Assembly (NCBI GenBank): GCA_902629125.1
Contig: CACOPQ010000004.1
Span: 62,001-126,000 of the forward strand
Direction: 5' to 3'
DNA: 64,000 nucleotides
DNA from: an uncultured Alphaproteobacteria bacterium
Lineage (GTDB): Bacteria > Pseudomonadota > Alphaproteobacteria > Thalassobaculales > Thalassobaculaceae
Below are positions 35,250 to 44,554 of the stretch, one piece after another. Within the stretch, counting starts at the first letter, position 1; each line of letters begins with the position of its first letter. Position numbers and translations under genes: made by a program. The notes below the pieces were generated by a model. That model had not been told where the DNA came from. It worked only from the letters and a program-made list of their open reading frames with translations, and searched no databases.

Positions 35250-36919
35250 TGAGTGATAATCAGCTTGACCCCATTACAGCAACCGTTATCTGGAACACTT
35301 TATTATCAATCGCAGAGGAATTGGGAACAACACTTCGACACACCGCTTTTTCAGAAGGCGTTCGAGAAGGTGACGATTTTTCCACCGCGATATTTAATAG
35401 TAACGCACTAATGGTAGCGCAGGGTAATTTTAGCCCTGGTCATCTTGGCGCGATGCCATCTTGCGTAAAACACGCGTTATCTTATTTCCCACCAGAGTCG
35501 TTAGAGCCTGGGGATTCCATACTATTAAATGATTCGTTTTTGGGATCAGGACATTTCCCCGATACATTTCAGATTATGCCCGTTTTCTTGGAAGGAAAAT
35601 TGATCGGATTTGTAGCTTGCTCAGCTCATCAAGTCGATATGGGAGGAGCCGCTCCCGGTTCGCAGAAAGTGCAGGGGGTTACAGAATCTTATCAAGAGGG
35701 TTTGCGTCTATTACCAGTTCGTTTTGTAAAAAATGGGACTATTGACGAGGATATACTGCGCATAATTCTTGGTAATGTGAGGGTTCCGGATAAAGTACGT
35801 GGTGATTTATTAGCCCAACATACTGCAAACTTAAGTGCGGCAGAAAGACTGTCTAGGTTATTTTTTGATCATGGTACGGCAACAGTGGAGAGCGCTTACA
35901 CGTTTATTTTAAATCGGTCTGAGCAGGCCATGCGAAAAGCTCTATCTGTCGTACCCGAAGGAAAATACAGCTTCGAAGATTATCTCGACGATTACGGACC
36001 AGGAACCGAACCTATAAAAATGGCAGTAGATGTTACTTTTGATGGGATGGGAAGTGTTGAAATTGATTTTTCACGTTCATCCGATGCCGTTCCTGCAGCC
36101 ATTAATTCTTACATTAACTACACTCGGGCCTACGCACTTTTTGCCATAAAGGTTTTTTGCAATTCAAAAGAACCACAAACAGAGGGAGCGATGCGGCCAA
36201 TAACAATAAAGGCACGCGAAGGTTGTTTCTTTAATCCTTCCTTTCCCGCACCTTCAGGCGGCAGGGCGATACTTCAAATAAGAATTTTTGATACTATTAA
36301 CGGTGCTCTTTCCATGGCGTTGCCCCAAAAGGCAATGGGGGCATTTTCGCATTGGTCAAACCCAAACATCGGTGGAATTGATGACAGAACGAATAAACAG
36401 TTTGTAATGTATGATCTGTCTCTTGCCGGTTATGGAGGAAGATATAGCGAAGACGGGCCTGAAGCTCTTTCGCCCGTTATGAATTGTACTAATATCCCAG
36501 TTGAAGTACATGAGGCACACAATCCCATCCGAATTAACTGTCTTGAACTGATACAAGATAGCGGCGGCGCCGGCCAATGGAGAGGGGGATGTGGATTGAG
36601 AAAAGATATAGAGTTACTTAATTCTACGGCGGTATTATCGCATCTGGCAGATAGACACAAATTTCAACCATATGGCGTTTTTGGGGGCAAATCCGGAAGC
36701 CTTGCTGAAACGCTATTAATTAGAGGAAATAAAACTATAGCAGTGGCCTCTAAAGGCGTCGAACAACTACAAGAAGGCGATGTCTTGAGTTTTCGTCTTT
36801 CGGGTGCCGGTGGCTATGGACCACCAGAGGATCGAGATCCATGTGCTATTAGACAGGATATTGATAATGAATATATTAGCGCAGAAGCAGCGGAGCGAGA
36901 TTATAAGTGGTCGGAGTAA
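35249..36919 (+). CDS. Hydantoinase/oxoprolinase subunit B (HyuB), pair 2
   Basis: A 556-residue HyuB subunit starting at the GTG that overlaps the HyuA stop by one base. DPITATVIWNTLLSIAEELG, NDSFLGSGHFPDTFQIMP and CSAHQVDMGGAAPGS are conserved blocks; ESYQEGLRLLPVRFV and GAGGYGPPEDRDP are near the middle and end. The ATVIWNTLLSIAEELGTTL start with SFLGSGHFPD is typical of N-methylhydantoinase B-type members. Length is standard, without the extension seen in pair 1. It converges with a CoA-transferase gene; a 9-bp hairpin lies in the gap. Confidence 0.93.
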   Translation: MSDNQLDPITATVIWNTLLSIAEELGTTLRHTAFSEGVREGDDFSTAIFNSNALMVAQGNFSPGHLGAMPSCVKHALSYFPPESLEPGDSILLNDSFLGSGHFPDTFQIMPVFLEGKLIGFVACSAHQVDMGGAAPGSQKVQGVTESYQEGLRLLPVRFVKNGTIDEDILRIILGNVRVPDKVRGDLLAQHTANLSAAERLSRLFFDHGTATVESAYTFILNRSEQAMRKALSVVPEGKYSFEDYLDDYGPGTEPIKMAVDVTFDGMGSVEIDFSRSSDAVPAAINSYINYTRAYALFAIKVFCNSKEPQTEGAMRPITIKAREGCFFNPSFPAPSGGRAILQIRIFDTINGALSMALPQKAMGAFSHWSNPNIGGIDDRTNKQFVMYDLSLAGYGGRYSEDGPEALSPVMNCTNIPVEVHEAHNPIRINCLELIQDSGGAGQWRGGCGLRKDIELLNSTAVLSHLADRHKFQPYGVFGGKSGSLAETLLIRGNKTIAVASKGVEQLQEGDVLSFRLSGAGGYGPPEDRDPCAIRQDIDNEYISAEAAERDYKWSE

Positions 36920-37097
36920 CATCGCCTTCAAGATTTCTTTTTAGAAGCTTGTTAAAATATTTTTAATGCTTAGGAAAGAAAATAACGTCGAGGCCTGAAC
37001 AAGCAACACTTTCGCATCCACGGCGCTCGAAGATCTAGCGGATGCCCTCCCGAACGTCCCGAGCCTATGCTGCGGCAAAATAGTGTCGTTTGACGAA

Positions 37098-37120
37098 AGC
37101 AGAAATATTTGATTTCTGCT
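37098..37120. terminator. Possible bidirectional hairpin between convergent genes
   Basis: AGCAGAAAT at 37098-37106 pairs perfectly with ATTTCTGCT at 37112-37120 around a 5-base loop. It lies between the convergent hyuB2 and CoA-transferase genes, 4 bases beyond the latter's stop. A clear U-tract is missing, so termination strength is uncertain. The preceding 100 bases (about 36985-37085) are unusually G+C-rich and unassigned. Confidence 0.4.
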
Positions 37121-37124
37121 CCTC

Positions 37125-38327
37125 TCATATTACCCCAATTTCCCTAAGTTCGCTTAACTCCTTTTCCGATAAACCGAGTTCTTCTTGATATAAAGCAATA
37201 GTATCTTCCCCTAAGCATGGCCCAAGCCTAGTCACTTCCCCAGGACTGTCGGATAGACCTGGGATCACGTTTGGCACTGTGACTTCACCTATCTTAGATA
37301 CATTAATCTTTTTAAGTAAATTTCTTGCCTTAAACTGCGGATCTCCAAAAATATCTGCAATAGAGTTAATTGGTCCCGCCGGCACGCCACTTTGGGTGCA
37401 AATTTCTATCAAATTGTGACGCGGCATAGATAGGGTCCATTTTTCCACTTCATTTAAAACTTCTTTTCTACTTCCAAGGCGTACAGCCTGATCGCCAAAT
37501 TTTTCCAGCAGGTCTGGACGCTGCATTGCCACTGTCAAACGCTCGAACATTTTATCAGTTGTGCACGCTATTGCTAGAAACTTTCCGTCCGCTGAAGGAA
37601 AGTGCCCATGCGGGCATGCGTTAACCGTACCCGTTCCCTCCGGCTCGCGTACAAAGCCGTCCATTGCATAGCGGGGGGCAATTTCGTCGAGCACTCTAAA
37701 TACGCTCTCAAAGAGAGCACAGTCTACGACTTGTCCTTTTCCCGTCTCTTCTCTATGGCGCAATGCCATCATGATCCCGATACATCCATTCATTCCGGTC
37801 ATATAGTCGCCCAAAGAAGTAGAGCCAGGCGTTACTGGTATTTCACCGGGCAATCCGGAGAGATAGGTCAAACCACCAACAGCATGTGCTATCCTAGCGA
37901 AACCAGGCCTGTCTTTATATGGGCCCGTCTGGCCGTATCCAGAAACTCTCAATAAAATCAAACGAGGGTTTATTTTACTCAGGACATCCCATCCAAGACC
38001 CCATTTTTCTAATGTTCCTGGTCGAAAATTTTCACAAATAACATCACTATTTTTCGCCAATTTTTTGAGGATACTTGCTCCTTCAGGTTTACTCAAATTT
38101 AGCGTAACAGACCTCTTATTTCTTGCTTCATTCAGCCATGCAAGCGACTGATAAGGAAGCTCGGTTTTTGTTCCAAATTGACGAAGAGGATCCCCACCAT
38201 TAGGGTGCTCAATTTTTATCACATCCGCCCCAAATTCACCCATAATAGTCGCAGCGTATGGGGCTGCAATAAAGCAAGCTATATCTAAAACTCTAATACC
38301 AGTTAAAGGTTTTCGGATTTTGGGCAT
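37125..38327 (-). CDS. CaiB/BaiF family III CoA-transferase
   Basis: A 400-residue class III CoA-transferase. GIRVLDIACFIAAPYAATIM and GADVIKIEHPNGGDPLRQFG lie at the N-terminus; KRSVTLNLSKPEG and NFRPGTLEKWGLGWDVLSKI follow. The catalytic aspartate is D174 in SLGDYMTGMNG. It is related to, but clearly distinct from, the CoA-transferase at 30483-31703, so the region encodes two substrate-specific CoA activations. It converges with hyuB2. Its upstream side is a long gap with a tRNA pseudogene. Confidence 0.92.
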   Translation of the reverse strand: MPKIRKPLTGIRVLDIACFIAAPYAATIMGEFGADVIKIEHPNGGDPLRQFGTKTELPYQSLAWLNEARNKRSVTLNLSKPEGASILKKLAKNSDVICENFRPGTLEKWGLGWDVLSKINPRLILLRVSGYGQTGPYKDRPGFARIAHAVGGLTYLSGLPGEIPVTPGSTSLGDYMTGMNGCIGIMMALRHREETGKGQVVDCALFESVFRVLDEIAPRYAMDGFVREPEGTGTVNACPHGHFPSADGKFLAIACTTDKMFERLTVAMQRPDLLEKFGDQAVRLGSRKEVLNEVEKWTLSMPRHNLIEICTQSGVPAGPINSIADIFGDPQFKARNLLKKINVSKIGEVTVPNVIPGLSDSPGEVTRLGPCLGEDTIALYQEELGLSEKELSELREIGVI

Positions 38328-38871
38328 AATTACTAATTCCTCCTTTTTTCTCTCTTATCACTATGATTTTGCTGTTCCGGTGCGTTTGTTTCGTGCATCA
38401 AAAATTTCGACTGCAAAAGGAAGTCTAAGTCTCAAAGTTTAATCCAATCATTTTAAGCTCGCTTTTGATAATTCGTCTATCTCTGTAAATCCGCATTATT
38501 TTGCGCCAGTTTTTTTGCCACGAAAAAGTATCAGCACGTTTTCGATGAAGACTTTCCAGTGTAGTTATTATATTGCAAGATATTTTAAACGAGCAGTCTT
38601 TGACAAACCAGACTGTAGACCGTGCTAAGACGTGTCACTTCCTCTGTAATGAATATCATTGGGCCTTAAGAATAGCCGTGCGTGATTTAATGTCGATTAT
38701 CTGTTTTTATTTTTCGTATTGACCACTCCTCTTTCCTTTCAATCAACACAAGAGGAAGAAGAGCAATAACCGGCGCCTAGTTTTTGCATGCCTAAAGACA
38801 ACGGCATACTTATGCCCTTTTTTCGTCGCGTAATATCAGGGAGGAAACCAAATCCTTTCTTTGCGCGACTT
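38328..38871. other. Gap of about 540 bases without recognisable genes
   Basis: Apart from the promoter region expected next to the CoA-transferase start, nothing coding or structural was recognised here on either strand. It leads directly into the tRNA-Arg pseudogene. Confidence 0.5.
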
Positions 38872-38949
38872 TTGACGATTTAGGTCGGTCTCGAACTTGA
38901 AACCCTCTGCTTAGACGGCAGGCGCTCTATCAAGTTGAGTTACGGAACC
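38872..38949 (-). pseudogene. tRNA-Arg(UCU) pseudogene
   Basis: These 78 bases align without a gap to the intact tRNA-Arg at 26009-26086, with about 63 identical positions by hand count. The decay is in essential places. The universally conserved U33 before the anticodon is G. The T-stem strands no longer pair, two acceptor-stem pairs are broken and the encoded CCA is TCA. The homology continues about 50 bases into the 5' flank (38950-38996 against 26087-26136, one indel), ending near a shared TTTTAGAG. The whole tRNA locus with its promoter region was therefore duplicated before decaying. Confidence 0.85.
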
Positions 38950-39140
38950 GGTGGGGAGAAACTAGACAAAAAAACTATCCAAAAGAAGGCTTTTAGAGCA
39001 AAACCTTTGGAAAAGTCTCGGACAGTTGCAGATTAAAGAGGAAATCAATATCATTAGGATGAGCCTGAAAAAAATATTTTTTTAAATGAAAATTATCTTC
39101 CAATCGTATTTTGCGTAATTCATATGAAAGGCAAAAACTA

Positions 39141-39959
39141 ATGGAACTAACATCAGAGCAGCTCGCACAGTTTAACCGCGATGGATATATTATTTTCCCT
39201 GAATTGTTGAATTCAAAAGAAATTAAAATCTTGCAGAGCGAAGTAGATCGTGTATCACAAATCGAATCTGAGATGGTTGTAAGAGAGGGAGAAGACGAGA
39301 CTGTAAAAATCATGTTTCGGCTCCACGAAGATAATGGCGAAACAGCTTCTCCTGCGTTTCGTGCCGCCGCCTGCTCGCCCCGTATCTTAGGAGCAGCCCA
39401 ACAATGTCTAGGAGACAATAACCTTTATTTACACCACAGCAAACTCAATATGAAATCTGCAATAGAAGGGTCTGCGTGGCCATGGCATCAAGATTTTCAT
39501 AGTTGGCACCTCGACGGAATAAAAGAACCGGACATGGCAACAATGACTGTAGTATTAACAGAAGCTACCCCTATTAATGGATGCATGTACGTATTACCGG
39601 GCAGTCACCGGTATGGACGTTCTGATCCCCGCTGGGATGACTCAACAGCGTACAATTTATGGGTAGCTAAGACTTCAGATATGAAAAAATTCTTTAAAGA
39701 ATTTCCTGAGCCCGTTCCAATTATTGGAGGACCAGGAACGGCAGCAATATTTCACTGTAATCTTTTACATGCTTCGGGTCATAACCTCTCATCTGAGGAT
39801 CGTTGGCAAATTTTCTTCTGCTTCAATAAATGTGCGAATCGTCCTAATGTGGTTGAGAATCCAAGGCCTGACTTTGTCCGGTCAACAAATTGGACTCCAT
39901 TAAAACTGAGTTCAAATGATTCAATAATCAATCATGCTAAAATAACTTCTGCGAATTGA
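39141..39959 (+). CDS. Phytanoyl-CoA dioxygenase (PhyH) family protein
   Basis: A 272-residue non-haem Fe(II)/2-oxoglutarate oxygenase. The metal triad is H116 and D118 in WPWHQDFHSWH and H210 in NLLHASGHN; R221 (SSEDRWQ) is placed to hold 2-oxoglutarate. EATPINGCMYVLPGSHRYG is the family's core strand. Members hydroxylate a carbon next to a carbonyl or heteroatom in lipids, natural products or amino-acid derivatives. The ATG at 39141, after AAAGG, is preferred over an upstream TTG at 39111. It is a single gene with large gaps on both sides. Confidence 0.9.
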   Translation: MELTSEQLAQFNRDGYIIFPELLNSKEIKILQSEVDRVSQIESEMVVREGEDETVKIMFRLHEDNGETASPAFRAAACSPRILGAAQQCLGDNNLYLHHSKLNMKSAIEGSAWPWHQDFHSWHLDGIKEPDMATMTVVLTEATPINGCMYVLPGSHRYGRSDPRWDDSTAYNLWVAKTSDMKKFFKEFPEPVPIIGGPGTAAIFHCNLLHASGHNLSSEDRWQIFFCFNKCANRPNVVENPRPDFVRSTNWTPLKLSSNDSIINHAKITSAN

Positions 39960-40678
39960 TATATTTAGAAAATTGTTATGATCGAGCTGCCTTATATTAA
40001 ACTAAATTTGCAAAAATTATCGTCTCTGGAAAAAATGCAATTCCTCTAATAGGCTCTAGTATTTAACTAATGTTCGATTTACGAGAGAGCTAATTTATTA
40101 TTGAGCCGACTTTCCTTTGCAAACTAAACTATCGCTAGGATGGTGGATAAATTTGTTATGAGTTCAAAAAATAAAATTATAGCATCGCTTTCCATTAATC
40201 TTTTCTGTAAGGATTTAAAACACAAATACTCTCAATTTTTAGACTGTTTAAAGTTAAAATTATTTATATGTCAGCCGTTTTGCTAATTAATTATCTCTAT
40301 GCAAATTACGTGATTGCGAGTTCCGTATTTTTTGTTTGGTTGGTTACAACTATTACTCAAGCGTGGCTTGTGCGCTATCCATTTTAATCCCTAGGATGGT
40401 TACATATACGAAAATGTGTCTACCTATAACCCTCAGCTTTTTTCTTACAACCGCATACTTTACGCCGTCTAGTGAGCACATAGCGACTTTTTAAACCCTG
40501 CCAGCATACGCTCGCGCTAGGGCAACGATATTTGATGAGTAAGGTATCGAAGCGATGGCCGCTGCTTGTAATGCAAAACCGCTTTAGGTGACTAGCAGTT
40601 TCATTAGATCCTTCATTTGCATACTTTTACTTATTGTGGAGTTAGGATAGCAAACTTGAACTCTATAGGGACATGTCT
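39960..40678. other. Gap of about 720 bases with no firm gene
   Basis: Mostly A+T-rich sequence. A 39-codon plus-strand frame at 40268-40387 (ATG; MSAVLLINYLYANYVIASSV, then FFVWLVTTITQAWL) would encode a hydrophobic peptide but lacks a ribosome site. No RNA, repeat or recognised remnant was found. Confidence 0.4.
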
Positions 40679-40777
40679 CTAGAAGTACGTGATAGCCGCT
40701 ACGACTGCGATAATAAAAGCATAACCGACTAGATAGTACCATCCAATCCATTTGGGGAAGTTAGGTATCTCTGGCAT
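40679..40777 (-). CDS. 32-residue single-span membrane peptide
   Basis: ATG at 40777 is preceded by AGAGGA at ideal spacing. The product, MPEIPNFPKWIGWYYLVGYA then FIIAVVAAITYF, is a short polar, Pro- and Trp-containing head followed by one transmembrane helix running to the C-terminus. This is the design of tiny accessory subunits of respiratory complexes, but no family is recognised. Nearest genes are flavodoxin and a PhyH-type dioxygenase. Confidence 0.5.
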   Translation of the reverse strand: MPEIPNFPKWIGWYYLVGYAFIIAVVAAITYF

Positions 40778-41056
40778 ATTTGTTCCTCTAACAAAAGTTG
40801 TTGGGTAAGAGAGCGCGTCCGAAGGTGACGTTTCCGCCGCAGATCAACTCGATTGAACCAAGCACGCCCCACCTTGACACTAACTAGGACGAACATATGG
40901 TAGGTCAATCATCTATGTAAAACGTTTAGATCTGCTAAGCGACAGTGGAAACGCAAACATTCGAACCCCTGCCGCAGAACTCCATACAAAACCTCATACG
41001 GTCTCGCAGGCACCTGCGGCTGCGGAGAGGTATCCCGCCTCCGCCGCCGCCTCATT

Positions 41057-41518
41057 TTATTTAGACTTTGTACTTTTATAGTTTTTTAATGTCTCTGATA
41101 GCCATGGGATAGCTATATCTTCTGGCATATCCCCGGATGAAGCGTCAAAAAGACCTCTTTCACCGACTTGGATCGCTCCGTGTTCTTTAAGTATTTTTAA
41201 AAGTTGTTCACTACCCATATTGAACGTTTCGCCATAACCCTGGTCTCCCAACCCAAAAATTGCAAACTCTAAACCTGATAGATCTGGCTTACGTTCACGA
41301 ATTTCTTCCACAAAATCATCTGCTGATTCAGGGATATCCCCATAACCGGTTGTGGAAGATACAAAAACATGTAAAGCCTCATCCTTTAAATCATCAACCC
41401 CAAGATGCGCCATGTCAGACATTGAAAGATCATATTCATCTGACATCGCCCGGACTATATCTTCACACAACATCTCGCCGGTGCCCAATACGGTGGCAAA
41501 ATACAAATTAATTTTCAT
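41057..41518 (-). CDS. Flavodoxin domain protein, MioC-like
   Basis: A 153-residue flavodoxin. TVLGTGEMLCEDI (9-21) is the FMN phosphate loop; SSTTGYGDIPESADDF and GLGDQGYGETFNMG are the two isoalloxazine-flanking loops. The TTGYGDxPE wording matches MioC and the FMN domains of sulfite reductase and cytochrome P450 reductase-type proteins. It carries single electrons to a partner oxidoreductase; biotin synthase and methionine synthase are known MioC-type partners, none encoded here. Single gene on the minus strand. Confidence 0.9.
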   Translation of the reverse strand: MKINLYFATVLGTGEMLCEDIVRAMSDEYDLSMSDMAHLGVDDLKDEALHVFVSSTTGYGDIPESADDFVEEIRERKPDLSGLEFAIFGLGDQGYGETFNMGSEQLLKILKEHGAIQVGERGLFDASSGDMPEDIAIPWLSETLKNYKSTKSK

Positions 41519-42080
41519 CAGAACGTTGTTTTCCTTTATTTATAAAATTATGTACCACTTTTAGCATTTAATATTAAAAGCGTCTTTGTCCACAAAAACG
41601 AAAATGATGGCAACAAAAACAAAAGTGAATGGTCAAACCAATGCACTCCTTATTTCCTTGATGCGCAACCTTTAAACAACGCGACCATATCAATATTGGC
41701 TTTAAAAAGGAAAGATATTGTTGGCTAAGCTATGGTCGAGTAAAACGCGTCCAGAACCTTCCACGGAAAAATTCTACCAACTAACGCTCTCTAGTCACAT
41801 TTACGAAAAGTATTATATTTTTTATCATTAAGCTTTCGGCTGGCCTCCAATGCTATTGAGTATGTCACGCATTAATAGATAGAATGCATGGCTAATTTTT
41901 GCCACGGTTCGTTCAAATCTTTTCGATGGAATTCGGGCCGTATACCAGGGTCATTAATGGGATCCGCCGCTGCAAAAACAGCGTCCTCAAAATAAAAACG
42001 GCCTAACTAATTGCAACTATCTCAAATTATCGTTAGTGATTTTAATGTAATAATTTGTAAATGTTTAATGGAGTTTGTTT
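41519..42080. other. Gap before mmsA with a possible minus-strand coding remnant
   Basis: At 41872-42006 the minus strand has a 44-codon frame with no start codon: GRFYFEDAVFAAADPINDPG, then IRPEFHRKDLNEPWQKLAMH. Its composition is protein-like, suggesting the end of a lost gene, but no family is recognised. The final 70 bases are A+T-rich and should contain the mmsA promoter; GGAG lies 8 bases before its ATG. Confidence 0.3.
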
Positions 42081-43577
42081 ATGGATCGACAAATTAATCA
42101 CTGGATTGATGGTAAAGTTGAAATTGGTGAAAGTGGTCATTACGGAGATGTGTTTGATCCATCAACTGGCATGGTACAGGCAAAAGTATCGCTGGCTAAC
42201 GCAGATGAAGTTAACAAAGCGGTGAAGAATTCTCTTAAATCATTTGAAACGTGGTCTGCTACACCTCCACTTAAAAGGGCGAGAGTGATGTTCAAATTTC
42301 GCGAACTCCTGGAGAATAATTTAAAAGATTTAGCAAAAATAGTGACCTCGGAGCATGGAAAAATTCTCACGGATGCTGAGGGTTCAATCATTAGGGGGAT
42401 GGAGGTTGTAGAATTTTCTGCCGGAATTCCGCACCTTTTAAAGGGCGAATACACTGAGCAAGTCGGCAATGGAATTGACAGTTGGTCTACGCGGCAACCC
42501 CTCGGTGTTTGTGCAGGTATTACACCTTTCAACTTTCCGGCCATGGTTCCAATGTGGATGTTCCCCGTTGCAATAGCATGCGGGAATACCTTTATCTTGA
42601 AACCTTCTGAACGGGATCCTAGTTTTGGAATAAAGATGGCAGAATTACTTAAAGAAGCAGGGTTGCCAGATGGTGTTTTTAATGTTGTGAACGGCGATAA
42701 AGAGGCCGTAAATGCTCTCTTAAATCACGACGATGTTGTTGCTGTAAGTTTTGTTGGATCTACTCCCGTGGCGGAGCATATATATAAAACGGGGACAGCA
42801 AAAAACAAAAGAGTTCAAGCATTGGGTGGCGCCAAAAACCATATGGTGGTGATGCCTGATGCGGATATGGATCAGGCTACTGATGCCTTAATGGGGGCCG
42901 CATACGGTTCTGCGGGGGAAAGGTGTATGGCTGTATCTGTAGCAGTTGCCGTAGGTAATGCTGGGGATGAGTTGATCGATAAACTTTCGCCACGAGTTAG
43001 ATCTCTAAAAATAGGTCCAGGAAATGATCCTGAAAGCGAGATGGGGCCGCTGGTAACAGATGCTCATAGAAGCAAGGTTGAAGCTTTTATAGGTAAGGGG
43101 GTTGAAGAAGGAGCTGCGCTTATCGTAGATGGCCGAGGGCTAAAGCTGCAGGGATATGAGAACGGCTTCTACACAGGAGGCACTCTCTTCGACAATGTAA
43201 CGAAAGAAATGTCAATTTATAGAGAGGAGATTTTCGGCCCTGTGCTTTCTGTGGTACGCGCCAGAAATTATGCCGAGGCAGCAGAGTTAATTAACGAGCA
43301 CGAGTTTGGCAACGGTGCTGCGATATTTACTCAGGACGGCGACGTCGCCCGCGAGTTCTCTAATAAGGTAAAAATTGGAATGGTCGGTGTTAATGTACCA
43401 ATACCCGTACCACTTGCATTCCATAGTTTTGGGGGCTGGAAGCGATCGATGTTTGGAGATCATCATATGCATGGGTTAGAAGGAGTGAGGTTTTACACTC
43501 GCTATAAAGTAATTACATCGCGTTGGCCAACAGGTATCCGAGAAGGCGCAAATTTCGTTATGCCAACAACAGATTAG
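42081..43577 (+). CDS. mmsA: CoA-acylating methylmalonate-semialdehyde dehydrogenase
   Basis: A 498-residue aldehyde dehydrogenase of the MmsA type. TPFNFPAMVPMWMFPVAIAC (148-167) and FVGSTPVAEHIYKTG, then ALGGAKNHMVVMPDAD and the nucleophile C282 in GERCMAVSVAV are diagnostic. MmsA converts methylmalonate or malonate semialdehyde to propionyl- or acetyl-CoA with NAD and CoA, in valine, beta-alanine and inositol breakdown. Unlike ordinary aldehyde dehydrogenases it has Gly-Gly-Ala-Lys-Asn instead of the general-base Glu. The ATG at 42081 follows GGAG; a TTG two codons earlier is less likely. Confidence 0.94.
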   Translation: MDRQINHWIDGKVEIGESGHYGDVFDPSTGMVQAKVSLANADEVNKAVKNSLKSFETWSATPPLKRARVMFKFRELLENNLKDLAKIVTSEHGKILTDAEGSIIRGMEVVEFSAGIPHLLKGEYTEQVGNGIDSWSTRQPLGVCAGITPFNFPAMVPMWMFPVAIACGNTFILKPSERDPSFGIKMAELLKEAGLPDGVFNVVNGDKEAVNALLNHDDVVAVSFVGSTPVAEHIYKTGTAKNKRVQALGGAKNHMVVMPDADMDQATDALMGAAYGSAGERCMAVSVAVAVGNAGDELIDKLSPRVRSLKIGPGNDPESEMGPLVTDAHRSKVEAFIGKGVEEGAALIVDGRGLKLQGYENGFYTGGTLFDNVTKEMSIYREEIFGPVLSVVRARNYAEAAELINEHEFGNGAAIFTQDGDVAREFSNKVKIGMVGVNVPIPVPLAFHSFGGWKRSMFGDHHMHGLEGVRFYTRYKVITSRWPTGIREGANFVMPTTD

Positions 43578-43769
43578 GCCACGTAACGCACGCGATTTTT
43601 GCGTTGTTCAATAGTTGTGCTTAAACAGAACCATCTCAAACCCTGCGGGATAAGAGAGCTGGTCGATGGAAAACAATACGTCTGTCGACACGTTACAGGA
43701 AGTATCAAGACGGAAACTGGAATACTCCGACTTAATTGTTTAGTAACTAAAGTTGATCGATTGTCAAAT

Positions 43770-43898
43770 TCAAACAAGCAACCAAGCAAGTAAAGCTAGA
43801 ATTATAACTATGGCTACGACTGCTAGTTTTATTGCGGTAACTAAACCTGTGTAACTATCTTTATAAAATTTGTAATCTGGGTCTTTGTCAGATGTCAT
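43770..43898 (-). CDS. aa3-type cytochrome c oxidase subunit IV-like peptide
   Basis: A 42-residue peptide, MTSDKDPDYKFYKDSYTGLV then TAIKLAVVAIVIILALLAWL. The charged head followed by a Tyr-x-Gly turn and one C-terminal membrane helix is the pattern of the bacterial aa3 oxidase subunit IV family (PF07835), a tiny alphaproteobacterial accessory subunit. Orphan copies away from the ctaC-ctaD genes are common. No strong ribosome site is seen. It is convergent with mmsA and 53 bases from a small membrane-protein gene. Confidence 0.7.
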   Translation of the reverse strand: MTSDKDPDYKFYKDSYTGLVTAIKLAVVAIVIILALLAWLLV

Positions 43899-43951
43899 AA
43901 CTTTTGCTAACAATTACTGATAGATTGCGGTGTCCATTAGCCGCATTGGAT

Positions 43952-44341
43952 TTAAAGATTCTTTCGAGCAAAGATAAAAGATTTAATACAGAGAAAACAA
44001 AAAATAAAACCTGTTAAAGCCATCATTAATTTTGATAGGTCTGCCCAGGGATTAGAGAATAACCCACTTGATAGTGTGCTGCGGATAAAGTCGAGACCAC
44101 CCAAAAAGATAAGAACCCCTAATATTGCTACTAAATGCATCAGAAGTTTTTTTCTGCCAGGCATAAGCAACGATAAAACACCCAACAACAAAACAAGCAG
44201 CCCAAAAAACGTTGGTATAAGTGATGTAATGGACTGACTATTTCCAATTAAAGAAATTACAATCCCCCACACAATTAGGAAGACGCCATAGAAAGCCGAT
44301 ATTTTCTCCAGGTTTTGTCCAAAAATTCTGAATTCATTCAT
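43952..44341 (-). CDS. Four-helix membrane protein of unknown function
   Basis: A 129-residue inner-membrane protein with four hydrophobic segments: AFYGVFLIVWGIVISLI, LIPTFFGLLVLLLGVLSLL, LLMHLVAILGVLIFLGGLDF and MMALTGFIFCFLCIKSFIFA. Short polar loops such as MPGRKK separate them. The pattern occurs in a conserved but uncharacterised family of small four-helix proteins; no catalytic residues stand out. It is in the same direction as the subunit IV-like peptide and may share a transcript with it. Confidence 0.7.
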   Translation of the reverse strand: MNEFRIFGQNLEKISAFYGVFLIVWGIVISLIGNSQSITSLIPTFFGLLVLLLGVLSLLMPGRKKLLMHLVAILGVLIFLGGLDFIRSTLSSGLFSNPWADLSKLMMALTGFIFCFLCIKSFIFARKNL

Positions 44342-44554
44342 TACTGTCGCATACTCCTATTTCGTTACAGTCTATTTTTGTACTGGATCGGCCAAAACCG
44401 ACTTATCAATTTTTGGAACAAAATAAATTAGTAAATTTATTGCGATTGAGAAGCATTTGCAATATAAAATGCTATCAAAAGTCGATATGTCCCGTAACTT
44501 TTGAACGCGACACATCTCTCTTAACACTAATACTTCAAGAGCAGGAGATTCGTT

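Noticed and set aside
36985-37085. G+C-rich patch between hyuB2 and the CoA-transferase, read as a possible gene fragment
   Set aside because: Frames on both strands are short or interrupted and no family is recognisable.
40950-41050. Possible decayed tRNA (ATTCGAAC on the plus strand, G+C-rich arms)
   Set aside because: The T-stem does not pair and no anticodon arm or acceptor stem can be drawn.
43574-43793. Overlapping 64-71 codon frames on both strands after mmsA
   Set aside because: Neither has a ribosome site or recognisable composition, and they shadow each other.
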